From NCBI RefSeq assembly GCF_013394305.1, contig NZ_AP019810.1, positions 1,466,501 to 1,530,500 on the forward strand: a stretch of 64,000 nt of DNA, read 5' to 3'. The notes under the pieces were generated by a model. That model did no database searches, was not told where the DNA came from, and saw only the letters and a program-made list of their open reading frames with translations. This stretch comes from Enterococcus mundtii (GTDB lineage: Bacteria; Bacillota; Bacilli; Lactobacillales; Enterococcaceae). The position numbers were made by a program, and so were the translations under genes. Positions 55,074-63,578 of this stretch are shown in pieces; the first letter of the stretch is position 1, and each line of letters opens with the position of its first letter.

Positions 55074-56063
55074 TTAGTCTGCCCGTCTTAGGATCAATGA
55101 CGTCAAAGTCTCTAATGTTTCTTTTGTTTGTACCGAGGTATTTGGCAATTTTTTGATTTCTTTTAATGCTTGTTTCGTATAGGATTCTGCCAACTTCTGG
55201 GCGCTTTCGACCCCTTGTGCCTCAATAACTAATTGTTGAACCTTCTCAGCTTCTGCTTGTGTCATTTGTTTTTCTTTGGACAAATATTCAAGTAATTCTG
55301 CTTTTTTGTCTGTTTGTAACGCATAGATCAAAGGTAAAGAATACACCCCTTGACGAATGTCTTCCAATACAGGCTTGCCGATGTCTTCGCTCTGTTTTGT
55401 ATAATCTAAAATGTCATCAATGATTTGAAACGCCATACCGATCGCTAACCCGATATCCCCAGCTTTTTTTGCAAAACGTTCGCTTGTGCCACTTTCGTAT
55501 GCACCTACAAAACAACTCAGTTGAAAAAGTTCAGCGGTTTTACCAGAAATATTCTGTAAGTATTCTTCAACCGTCAACTGGGTATTGTATTTATCATCCA
55601 TTTGCCCGAGCTCGCCATTCAATACTTTTTCCATACTTCTTGCATTTAATTGCATACTCTTTAAGGAAGAAGTATATTCGGACAAGAGTTTAAAACAACA
55701 AACAAATAAATAATCTCCGGCATAAACAGCGACACTATTGCCAAAACGGCTACGTAAGTTTGGCTGTCCTCTGCGTAAGTCAGCTTCATCAACGATATCA
55801 TCATGGATCAACGTCGCAATGTGTAGCATCTCAATAGATGCTGCCAACGAAATGGCTTTATCGCGATCTTGCTCCGGGCCAAATTGAGCAAATAATAGTT
55901 GATACGCCGGACGCAGTAACTTCCCACCTGCATGAATCGTTTCTTTTATCGCTTCTTCTACTGGTTTGTTTTTCAGCCGAACAACACTTTCCATTTTTTT
56001 TAGTGTTTGGTTCAATTCCACTTGGATCGTTGGATAGTCCACCCACATTTGATGTAACTTCAT
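55074..56063 (-). CDS. dmkB: polyprenyl diphosphate synthase of the EET locus
   Basis: A 329-residue trans-isoprenyl diphosphate synthase with both aspartate-rich motifs, DDIVDEADLRRGQP (~residue 90) and DDILDYT (~215). It would make the prenyl tail of demethylmenaquinone used by the EET chain. It ends the minus-strand group ndh2-eetA-eetB-dmkB. By context it corresponds to DmkB of the Listeria EET locus; a general menaquinone role is possible too. Confidence 0.88.
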   Translation of the reverse strand: MKLHQMWVDYPTIQVELNQTLKKMESVVRLKNKPVEEAIKETIHAGGKLLRPAYQLLFAQFGPEQDRDKAISLAASIEMLHIATLIHDDIVDEADLRRGQPNLRSRFGNSVAVYAGDYLFVCCFKLLSEYTSSLKSMQLNARSMEKVLNGELGQMDDKYNTQLTVEEYLQNISGKTAELFQLSCFVGAYESGTSERFAKKAGDIGLAIGMAFQIIDDILDYTKQSEDIGKPVLEDIRQGVYSLPLIYALQTDKKAELLEYLSKEKQMTQAEAEKVQQLVIEAQGVESAQKLAESYTKQALKEIKKLPNTSVQTKETLETLTSLILRRAD

Positions 56064-56085
56064 AAAAAAACTCCTTGTATAACGC

Positions 56086-56652
56086 TTATTTTTTCAGAAA
56101 TACCGATTGCCATTGACTATTGGTCTGTCGATCATAGTCTGCTTGGAAACGCTGAAGTGTTCTCACATGTTTCAGCAGATAATTAGCAGCTATCCCTATG
56201 GCCAATCCTGATAGAATACCTAGGAATGACAAAATCGGTAAGTAGAGCATGACTGTCCATGATTGAGCGATAAATGACGCGGTCAATAACTGACCGACAT
56301 TATGCATAAATCCACCTGTCGCGCTGATGCCAATAATGCTAACCCTTTTAGGACCCAGTTGTTTGACTATCAACATCCCTACATAACTCAACAACGCACC
56401 ACTCATACTATAAAGAAACGTCGAAATCGTGCCGCCTAATAACGTGGTCAAAAATAAACGCAACCAAAGTAATAAGAAGCTATCTCGTTTTTTCATTGTA
56501 AAAATTGCCACAATCGTAATCAAATTAGCCAATCCTAGTTTTGCACCTGGCGCAAAAGCGAAAGGATAAGGAATCATATTTTCCAATAAACCGATGATCA
56601 CACCTTGGGCAACTAATAAAGATATATAGATCATTTTTTGTAATTTACTCAT
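56086..56652 (-). CDS. eetB: EetB-like membrane protein (Gx transporter / HepPP synthase component I family)
   Basis: A 188-residue membrane protein with five to six segments (MIYISLLVAQGVIIGLLENM…, FAPGAKLGLANLITIVAIFT). It is often annotated as heptaprenyl diphosphate synthase component I or Gx transporter. Next to EetA and DmkB it is the EetB-type component needed for electron transfer out of the membrane in Listeria. Which of the two Eet proteins is called A or B is from memory. Confidence 0.8.
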   Translation of the reverse strand: MSKLQKMIYISLLVAQGVIIGLLENMIPYPFAFAPGAKLGLANLITIVAIFTMKKRDSFLLLWLRLFLTTLLGGTISTFLYSMSGALLSYVGMLIVKQLGPKRVSIIGISATGGFMHNVGQLLTASFIAQSWTVMLYLPILSFLGILSGLAIGIAANYLLKHVRTLQRFQADYDRQTNSQWQSVFLKK

Positions 56653-56664
56653 GACGTGAACCGT

Positions 56665-57075
56665 CTAATAAATCAGACTGTCTTCCCCACTCCCGTCTGT
56701 TGATCGCACTTCGATCACTAATTTGTGAGGCAAACAAACGATTGTTTCACCATTATTCGTTGCCCATCCTCGGCGAACGCAAATCTGGTCGTCGCAGTCT
56801 GCTTCTTTGATCCGAATTCGTTCCCCATCGATCTCGATCACGTTTTTGTCGCCATGATCATCTTCGTATAAATAGGTATAAGCTTTGGTTTCAGTTACCA
56901 ACGGAAACGTTTTGATTTCTGTTCCATCGACTCGTAGCACTGCTTCTTTATTTGGTGTTGCATCCACTTGTTGATAACTAAAGATGACAACCGGCAAGAA
57001 TGAGAGCATGACTAACAAAAGAATAATGATGATATCCCAAGGTTTTAATAAACTTTTTTGAATAAATTCTTTCAA
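56665..57075 (-). CDS. eetA: EetA-like NusG domain II protein
   Basis: A 136-residue protein with one N-terminal membrane segment (DIIIILLLVMLSFLPVVIFSYQQV) and an extracellular NusG domain II (~residues 45-130) that contains the conserved CDDQICVRRGWATNNGETIVCLPHKLVIEV. The cysteine/CLPH motif is typical of the family. It is membrane anchored and acts with EetB. TTG start at 57075 with AAAGGGAG upstream; longer in-frame versions lack a ribosome site. Confidence 0.8.
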   Translation of the reverse strand: MKEFIQKSLLKPWDIIIILLLVMLSFLPVVIFSYQQVDATPNKEAVLRVDGTEIKTFPLVTETKAYTYLYEDDHGDKNVIEIDGERIRIKEADCDDQICVRRGWATNNGETIVCLPHKLVIEVRSTDGSGEDSLIY

Positions 57076-57204
57076 GTACTCACTCCCTTTTTCTCCTCGT
57101 TTGATTGCTCCAATTTTACCATGAATAACGAAGGTTGTGAATGAGAGGCACAACACAGCTAATTCAAGGATTTGAGCGATTCATCATCTTTATACGAACC
57201 TATT

Positions 57205-57250
57205 TAAGAAAAAGATGAGCTTGGAATGTTTGCACACCCCAAGCTCCTCC
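57205..57250 (-). terminator. terminator after ndh2
   Basis: On the minus strand GAGCTTGG pairs with CCAAGCTC around a ~14-nt loop, followed by ATCTTTTTCTT. It lies between the ndh2 stop and eetA, so ndh2 may be transcribed apart from eetA-eetB-dmkB. Confidence 0.75.
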
Positions 57251-57317
57251 TTATTTCTTCTCATATCATGATTTTAGTTGCTAAAATCATTTGGATTATT
57301 TGAATTGTTAACTTTCT

Positions 57318-59249
57318 CTATTCGCCGTAACGTGCCTTTGGTTTCCCGTACCACCAATTACCGAGTGTTTTCTGTAACCAAGGAATCACCCAACGATCCA
57401 AACCGATCGCACGACCTGAACCATTCATCAAGGCAAACGCCACAAAGATGAACCAGATGTTTACCCAGTAGAACATACCAGAAATACAGAATGTGATAAC
57501 TAAAACAATCGTTGTTGCACTACATAACCAAGTGAATAAACCGGCAATCAATGCTAACGCTAACGCGATTTCAAAGAAGACCATGAATTTTTGGAAGAAC
57601 ATCGCTACATCGTTATTTGGCATGATGACTTGCATGATGCTGTTGAACCAGTCTGGTGATTTATCGATCACTGCCATTGGTTCTTCACCATATGCGTAGC
57701 TCAAGCCAAAATGTGCCGCTTGTGTTGCTGCTTCTCCAGTTGTTGCACCTGCACCGCTCGCAGCTGTTGTTGCATCACCTGCTGCTGAAGCACCACTTGC
57801 TACATCTGCTACATTGTATTCCCAAGTCCAAGGGAACACACTGTTACCAGTAAACCATGAACCTTCACCAAACCAAGTACTTGGTTTTAATACTTCACCG
57901 TTACCAATCATTTTCTTAGAAGCTTCAACTAACCAAACGAGACCGTAGAAGATTCGTAATGGGACGCTCCATAAAACATTGCCGTAACGAGAAGAATGTC
58001 CACGAGTCACATTGCGATCATCTTTGATATGGAAGAATTCGTGCATCATATATTGGAACATATAATAACCTGAACGGATATCAAAGAAATATTTCAAGTT
58101 GACGATATGCTTCATGATAATTGCTAAAAAGCCACTTAAATGGATCTTGTCAAATAAGTTCGCTACACCCCATTTGGCGCCGACAGAAACCATAAATCCT
58201 TGGTAGTTCCCTTTAAATTTATGTTTCTCGCCACCTTTGATCGAAGCCACGATATTCGCTGCAGCTGTATGACCAGTTTGTTCTGCGGCTTGAACGATTT
58301 GTGGTGTTGGTGTATTAGGGAATTCTTCGTAATACACTAAATCACCAATGATGTAGATATTTTGTTCTTCATAGCCTTTTGCTTGCATATATTCGTTTGC
58401 TACTAAACGTTGGCCACGTGCAGTCTCTAATCCGAAATCAGCCGCATCGGTTGTTCCTTTAACACCTGCTGTCCAAATCAAGGTATGCGTAGGCACTTCA
58501 CGACCGTCTTTTAATTTGATATGGTCAGGAGCGACTTCAACGATTGGCGCATTCAACAATAGCTCAACATTCTTTTTATTTAAATAACGTTCTGCTTTGG
58601 CTGCATCATTACGATCCAACATATTCAAAATCGTTGGCATTGCTTCAACAACCATTAGTGTAATCTCATTTGCATCTAGTTTGTAGTCTTTGGCTAAACG
58701 ATCTTTCCAATCCACTAACTCACCGATCATTTCGATTCCCGTAAACCCAGAACCACATACAACAAACGTTAACATTGCCTTACGCAATTTTTCGTCTGGT
58801 TCTAATGCTGCTTTTTCGACCGTTTTCTCAATGTGCTTACGGATCTTAACGGAATCTTCAAATGACCAAAGAGTAAAGCCATTTTCTTTAACACCTGGTG
58901 TACCAAAATCATTTGGTTCACCACCCATACCTAAAATCAATTGATCGAATGGATAAGCGCCTAATTTGGTTTTGACGATTTTTTTCTCTTTGTCGATGCC
59001 AATTACTGTATCAGTCACTAGATCTACATTTTTTTGTCTTGCAAATAATCGTTGTAAATCGTACTGGATCGCCTCTGGTTCCACACGTCCGCCTGCAACT
59101 TCGTGAAGTTCTGTCATCATCGTGTGGTACGAATGACGATCAATCAATGTGATTGTTACGTCTTCTTTTTTCAGTTTCTTCGCTAAGTGTTTTGTAGCTG
59201 AAACACCCGCATAACCAGCACCCACAACGACAATATTTTGCTTTGTCAT
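57318..59249 (-). CDS. ndh2: type II NADH dehydrogenase fused to a DoxX-like domain
   Basis: A 643-residue membrane-associated flavoprotein. Residues 1-~400 are NDH-2: FAD motif VVVGAGYAGVSATK at 5-18, the NAD-binding region VVCGSGFTGIEMIGEL, and the C-terminal amphipathic region. Residues ~420-640 are a DoxX-like membrane domain with four segments, interrupted by an Ala/Gly/Thr-rich linker (ASGASAAGDATTAASGAG). This fusion is the Ndh2 of the EET locus and would pass electrons from NADH to demethylmenaquinone. It is divergent from pplA across a 305-bp promoter region. Confidence 0.92.
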   Translation of the reverse strand: MTKQNIVVVGAGYAGVSATKHLAKKLKKEDVTITLIDRHSYHTMMTELHEVAGGRVEPEAIQYDLQRLFARQKNVDLVTDTVIGIDKEKKIVKTKLGAYPFDQLILGMGGEPNDFGTPGVKENGFTLWSFEDSVKIRKHIEKTVEKAALEPDEKLRKAMLTFVVCGSGFTGIEMIGELVDWKDRLAKDYKLDANEITLMVVEAMPTILNMLDRNDAAKAERYLNKKNVELLLNAPIVEVAPDHIKLKDGREVPTHTLIWTAGVKGTTDAADFGLETARGQRLVANEYMQAKGYEEQNIYIIGDLVYYEEFPNTPTPQIVQAAEQTGHTAAANIVASIKGGEKHKFKGNYQGFMVSVGAKWGVANLFDKIHLSGFLAIIMKHIVNLKYFFDIRSGYYMFQYMMHEFFHIKDDRNVTRGHSSRYGNVLWSVPLRIFYGLVWLVEASKKMIGNGEVLKPSTWFGEGSWFTGNSVFPWTWEYNVADVASGASAAGDATTAASGAGATTGEAATQAAHFGLSYAYGEEPMAVIDKSPDWFNSIMQVIMPNNDVAMFFQKFMVFFEIALALALIAGLFTWLCSATTIVLVITFCISGMFYWVNIWFIFVAFALMNGSGRAIGLDRWVIPWLQKTLGNWWYGKPKARYGE

Positions 59250-59311
59250 TGAATATCCGCTCCTTATTTTTCATCTATATAAATTATTAATAGTTGATCG
59301 TTTTTTCAATT

Positions 59312-59326
59312 TGATAATGATTACAC
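59312..59326. promoter_or_regulatory. possible Fur/PerR-type half box between ndh2 and pplA
   Basis: TGATAATGATTACAC fits the 7-1-7 Fur pattern (TGATAATNATTATCA) at 12 of 14 specified positions. It lies ~60 bp upstream of ndh2 in the divergent gap. Iron control of this locus would make sense; weak on sequence alone. Confidence 0.35.
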
Positions 59327-59554
59327 AATCTTTATACATTATATAGATGTTTTGTATATTTGTCTAACACCTTTTTATGTTTTTTTTATTACAATAAAAA
59401 CGCCTGTTTTTCACGAAATTTCCAGAAAGAAAACGCTCAATTAAATCACTGTCGTTATTTTTGTAAAACGGTTGACTTATTGATGATATCCATTAGAATG
59501 TATAATGAATCACAAGGAATTTGTGGACAAAAAATGAAATGGCGGGGTTAAAAA

Positions 59555-60493
59555 ATGAAGAAAAATCGGTTTGTTACGGGGTTTGCTGTATTAGCATTCT
59601 CAACATTGATGCTAGGAGCTTGTGGATCAGATAACAATGATAGTTCAAGTAGTACATCTTCTTCTACTTCTACTGCACAATCTTCTACAACAGAAACTAC
59701 TACAACAGAATCAACTAAAGAAATCGTTGCTGGTGGAGAATTACAAGACGGTACATACAAGTTAGAAGAAAAAAACTACTCTAATGGTTACCGTTCAGTT
59801 TTTGAAATGGTCGTGAAAGACGGCAAGATCACTGAGTCTAATTATGACAATGTGAACGAAGATGGCAAATCTAAAATGGATGATGCTGAATACAACGAAA
59901 ACATGAAAGCAAAAGCTGGTACAAATCCAGAAACATTCATTCCTGAATTAAATGAACAGTTGCTAAGCGCACAAAGCGCAAGTGGTGTAGAAGTTGTGAC
60001 TGGTGCGACACATTCATCAGAAAGTTTCCAAAACTACGCACAACAATTGATCCAAGCGGCTCAAGCGGGTAACACTGAAACGATCGAAATCGATAATGGT
60101 GCAGAACTTAAAGACGGCACATACAAGTTAGAAGAGAAAAACTATTCAAATGGCTATCGTGTGCAATTTGAATTGACAGTTGCAGATGGCAAAGTCACTG
60201 AATCAAACTTTGATTACATCGATGCAGATGGCAAATCAAAACAAGATGATACAGAGTACAACGAAAAGATGAAAGAAAAATCTGGTACTGACCCTCAAAC
60301 TTACATCCCAGAATTAAACGATGAACTTGTTTCAGCAATGGGCGAAGAAGATGGTTCTCCAGCAGATGTAGAAGTAGTAACTGGCGCAACTCACAGTGCA
60401 CATTCATTCATCATGTATGCACAACAATTAGTCAATGCTGCTGAAAAAGGCGATACACAAACAATTGAAGTCGATAATATTGTGACAAAATAA
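59555..60493 (+). CDS. pplA: FMN-binding extracellular lipoprotein PplA
   Basis: A 312-residue lipoprotein (lipobox LGAC, C23). A Ser/Thr-rich linker (~residues 28-55) is followed by two FMN-binding domains (~62-165 and ~183-295). Each ends in VVTGATHS, whose threonine (T152 and T279) is the site where FMN is attached covalently by FmnB. It is the surface electron carrier of EET and, in enterococci and Listeria, its signal peptide can give a pheromone-like peptide. A -10 TATAAT lies at 59501-59506. Confidence 0.93.
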   Translation: MKKNRFVTGFAVLAFSTLMLGACGSDNNDSSSSTSSSTSTAQSSTTETTTTESTKEIVAGGELQDGTYKLEEKNYSNGYRSVFEMVVKDGKITESNYDNVNEDGKSKMDDAEYNENMKAKAGTNPETFIPELNEQLLSAQSASGVEVVTGATHSSESFQNYAQQLIQAAQAGNTETIEIDNGAELKDGTYKLEEKNYSNGYRVQFELTVADGKVTESNFDYIDADGKSKQDDTEYNEKMKEKSGTDPQTYIPELNDELVSAMGEEDGSPADVEVVTGATHSAHSFIMYAQQLVNAAEKGDTQTIEVDNIVTK

Positions 60494-60722
60494 ACTTTGT
60501 CTAACAGAAGGCTCATCTGCCTTTACGATAATCCTTTTGGAGATGTGGCAACTGTCACATCTCTTTTTCTGTGCTATCCCTGCAAACGCCATATCCCCCG
60601 AAAAAAAGATGTTCATTCCTGCCAGATTATATTAAAATACAAAGCATGAACTTACTTTTGATTTCGCTTAGAGATTTCTCTTTATGCGGAACATGAAATA
60701 GATAAAAAGAAATGAGGAATAG

Positions 60723-61820
60723 ATGTTGAAGAAACGATTACTTCCTTTTGTCTTGCTCTTGTGCCTACTGACCATTGCGGGTTGCAGCACAGATCAAACA
60801 ACTGAAGGAAAACAAGAGAACAACACTTCACTGCTTTCTGACCCTTACACAGACGAACAATTTTTGCTTGGTACTTACGTTCGTATCCGTATCTACGATG
60901 AAGGGAAAGAAGACGTATTAAAACCTGCTTTTGACCGAGTCAAAGAGTTAGGCGATAAAATCACGATCAATCAAAGCGGCTCCGAAGTTGATGAAATCAA
61001 TCAACAAGCAGGAATCAAACCAGTCAAAGTATCTGACGATGTATACCGTTTATTAAAACGTGCGTATGAGTACAGCGAGGACTCTCATGGAGGCTTTGAT
61101 ATGGCAATCGGTCCAATCACACAATTATGGCGTATCGGCTTTGACGATGCACGTAAACCATCACAAGCAGAAATCGATGAAGCATTGAAGTTAGTGGATT
61201 ATCATAAAGTCCAATTCAATGATGAAGAAAAGACTGTTTACTTGCAAGAAAAAGGCATGATCCTTGACCTAGGTGCCATTGCGAAAGGATTCATCACTGA
61301 TGAAGTCGTCAAAGTCTTGAAAGACCATGATGTAACGACGGCGATCGTCGATCTAGGTGGGAATGTCTATGTTCTTGGACACAGTCCTAGAGGAGAAGAT
61401 CAAGATTGGACAGTCGGTATCCAAGATCCGAATCTTGCCCGTGGAACGATCCTCGGCTCGATCAAAGAACGAAATAAAACATTGGTCACATCTGGAATCT
61501 ATGAGCGCTACTTGGAAGTTGATGGCGTGAAATATCATCACTTGTTCGACCCTAAAACCGGCTATCCTTTTGACAACGACATCGCTGGTGTCACGATCAT
61601 CACCGATCAATCCATTGATGGAGACGGACTATCTACTGCGGTCTTCGCCATGGGTGTCAAAGATGGCTTGGCGTACATCGAGGATAAACTGAATGATGGA
61701 ACTGAGGCGATTTTTGTGACAAAAGATGATAAGGTCTATGTGACAGATCCAATCAAAGACACTTTCAAACTCGCTGAAGATTCAAAATATACTATGGGCG
61801 ATCGTTCTGAATTAAACTAA
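60723..61820 (+). CDS. fmnB: FAD:protein FMN transferase, ApbE family lipoprotein
   Basis: A 365-residue flavin transferase anchored by a lipobox (LTIAGC, C21). ApbE family motifs: LGTYVRIRIYDEG, SHGGFDMAIGPITQLWRIGF, LDLGAIAKGFITDEV, and near the C-terminus the metal-binding DGDGLSTAVFAMG. It transfers FMN from FAD onto the threonines of PplA outside the cell. It lies downstream of pplA and 12 bp before dmkA. GAGGAATAG precedes the ATG. Confidence 0.94.
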   Translation: MLKKRLLPFVLLLCLLTIAGCSTDQTTEGKQENNTSLLSDPYTDEQFLLGTYVRIRIYDEGKEDVLKPAFDRVKELGDKITINQSGSEVDEINQQAGIKPVKVSDDVYRLLKRAYEYSEDSHGGFDMAIGPITQLWRIGFDDARKPSQAEIDEALKLVDYHKVQFNDEEKTVYLQEKGMILDLGAIAKGFITDEVVKVLKDHDVTTAIVDLGGNVYVLGHSPRGEDQDWTVGIQDPNLARGTILGSIKERNKTLVTSGIYERYLEVDGVKYHHLFDPKTGYPFDNDIAGVTIITDQSIDGDGLSTAVFAMGVKDGLAYIEDKLNDGTEAIFVTKDDKVYVTDPIKDTFKLAEDSKYTMGDRSELN

Positions 61821-61832
61821 GGAGTAACTGAT

Positions 61833-62786
61833 ATGACACTAAAAATCTTTTTAGAAGTAGTTGAACTACGTACGAAGGTCGCTAGTGTATTTCCTTTTGC
61901 GATAGGGGTTTTATTCTCTATCGCTTTTTTTCACGAAATACAGTGGCTGAACACTTTACTGTTTTTTATTGGTATGCTTGTCTTTGACTTAGCAACTACC
62001 GCAATCAATAACTATATGGATTATGAAAAAGCACATTCGGAAATTTATAAATACGAAGAGAACGTCATTGGACGGACTGGTATTTCACCAAAACTCGTAC
62101 GAAACATGATTTTAGGGATGATTGCTTTTGTCTTAGTCATCGGTATATTACTGACATTGCGGACTGGTTGGTTATTGTTGCTGATGGGGATGATTTGTTG
62201 TTTTATTGGGATTTTTTATACTTTTGGTCCTATCCCTTTATCACGTATGCCATTAGGAGAGATTTTCAGCGGTTTTACCATGGGTTTAGGGATCTTTACG
62301 ATGGTCATCTATATCAACACTCATCGCAGCGATCTATTTGATTTAACCCTGTCTTTAGCAACTGGCACCTTCAATTTATCTGGCAATATCTGGGCTGTAG
62401 CCGCCATCTTTCTGGCAGCACTCCCACTTGTTTTTACGATAGCCAATATTATGTTAGCGAATAATTTACGCGATTTGGAGCGAGATATTGAAAATCATCG
62501 GTACACGTTAGTTTTCTACATTGGTCGTCCCATCGGTATCATGCTTTTTCAACTTTTGATGTATGCGTGCTATCTGATTCTTTTAATAGGTCTGATCAGT
62601 GGTATTTTTCAATGGCCGATCCTTCTGGCTTTCTTGACTTTACCAAAAATATATCTTAATCTTCAGCTATTCAAAGAGAGTCTGCCGCAGCCTATCAGTT
62701 TTAGCTATTCAATCAAAAATATGATTTTGTTCAACAGTAGTTATGCACTTGGTTTATTCGCAACGATTCTTCTCAATCAACTATAG
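61833..62786 (+). CDS. dmkA: DHNA polyprenyltransferase of the EET locus
   Basis: A 317-residue UbiA-family membrane enzyme with eight to nine segments. The two Asp-rich loops are NNYMDYEKAHSE (~residue 63) and NNLRDLERDIENH (~residue 210). It joins a prenyl tail to 1,4-dihydroxy-2-naphthoate, giving demethylmenaquinone, and is the MenA paralog DmkA of the EET locus. It is co-transcribed with fmnB; AAGGAG precedes the ATG. Confidence 0.92.
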   Translation: MTLKIFLEVVELRTKVASVFPFAIGVLFSIAFFHEIQWLNTLLFFIGMLVFDLATTAINNYMDYEKAHSEIYKYEENVIGRTGISPKLVRNMILGMIAFVLVIGILLTLRTGWLLLLMGMICCFIGIFYTFGPIPLSRMPLGEIFSGFTMGLGIFTMVIYINTHRSDLFDLTLSLATGTFNLSGNIWAVAAIFLAALPLVFTIANIMLANNLRDLERDIENHRYTLVFYIGRPIGIMLFQLLMYACYLILLIGLISGIFQWPILLAFLTLPKIYLNLQLFKESLPQPISFSYSIKNMILFNSSYALGLFATILLNQL

Positions 62787-62796
62787 ACATAAAAGT

Positions 62797-62952
62797 GTCT
62801 GGGACATTAGTCCTCTTGTACCACCTAAAACCGAATAAACGGCGAGAACAGAAGTAACCTCATCGGAAATAAGGCGCCATCCACAAAAATTTGAAAAACA
62901 ATTTTCGTGGATGGTGCCTTATTTCTCGAGACTGAACACTTCTTTCCCGACC
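62797..62952 (+). repeat. hairpin repeat copy B, right side of the EET locus
   Basis: Same flanks and orientation as copy A (CTGGGACATTAGT, ACCGAATAAACGG, CTGAACACTTCT). The 19-bp stem (62866-62884 with 62907-62925) has one G·T wobble. The inner stem differs from copy A but still pairs with itself. It starts 10 bp after the dmkA stop and could also serve as its terminator. Confidence 0.8.
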
Positions 62953-62972
62953 TCTTTCTCTAGATCTACAGA

Positions 62973-63578
62973 CTATCTCGTTGGTAATGGTGTACCTTTT
63001 GCTAGTGGATTTCTTGTCAATCCCTGAGTTCTTAATGCATCATTGTGTAGTTTTGCTTGTCTATTCGCTCTATTCGTCATTGCGGATAGTCTTGGCTTTC
63101 CATCTGGAGTGCCGCCTTTTTCAGCTGAATTACTTCTAGATAGTAAGGGCTTTTCAGCTGAACTTCGTCCATGGGACATTGAGGCAGTCCCCTGTTCTCT
63201 GGTCAGATGGTCTCTACTGATAACAAGTTTCCGCTTAATAGAGTTCCAGGCTTTAGATAAAGTTCCCATATCTTTTGACTCTTTATCTATTAACTTTTCT
63301 CTTCTATCTGCACGATTTTGCTGATACGTTCTGTATTTTTGTCTCAAGAAATGCCAAGCTCTGGCTAGAATCCCTTTTTCTTTTAGATCTTTACTTTTTG
63401 GATTTTCTCGTGCTTCTTTACGTTTTTGTCGAAATACCTGAACTTTTCGATATACTTTCATTCCTAATTGAACAACTTTTTTTATGAATCTATAGAGCCA
63501 AATTGGTCCTCTTTGAAAGATTCTTTTAAAAATATTTTCGAGCTTATCGATTTCTGGATCTTTATCTACGTTATTCAT
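62973..63578 (-). CDS. basic protein with internal repeat, unknown
   Basis: A 201-residue, very basic soluble protein. Two ~20-residue repeats (KDLKEKGILARAWHFLRQK near 75 and KESKDMGTLSKAWNSIKRK near 110) share the pattern K-x-x-K-x-x-G-x-L-x-x-A-W. The C-terminal third is Ser/Arg/Pro-rich and disordered (SMSHGRSSAEKPLLSRSNSAEKGG…LAKGTPLPTR). No signal peptide. It starts directly at the stop of the upstream gene (TAAATG). Family unknown; its basic, disordered tail recalls the array at 51-54 kb, without clear homology. Confidence 0.65.
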   Translation of the reverse strand: MNNVDKDPEIDKLENIFKRIFQRGPIWLYRFIKKVVQLGMKVYRKVQVFRQKRKEARENPKSKDLKEKGILARAWHFLRQKYRTYQQNRADRREKLIDKESKDMGTLSKAWNSIKRKLVISRDHLTREQGTASMSHGRSSAEKPLLSRSNSAEKGGTPDGKPRLSAMTNRANRQAKLHNDALRTQGLTRNPLAKGTPLPTR

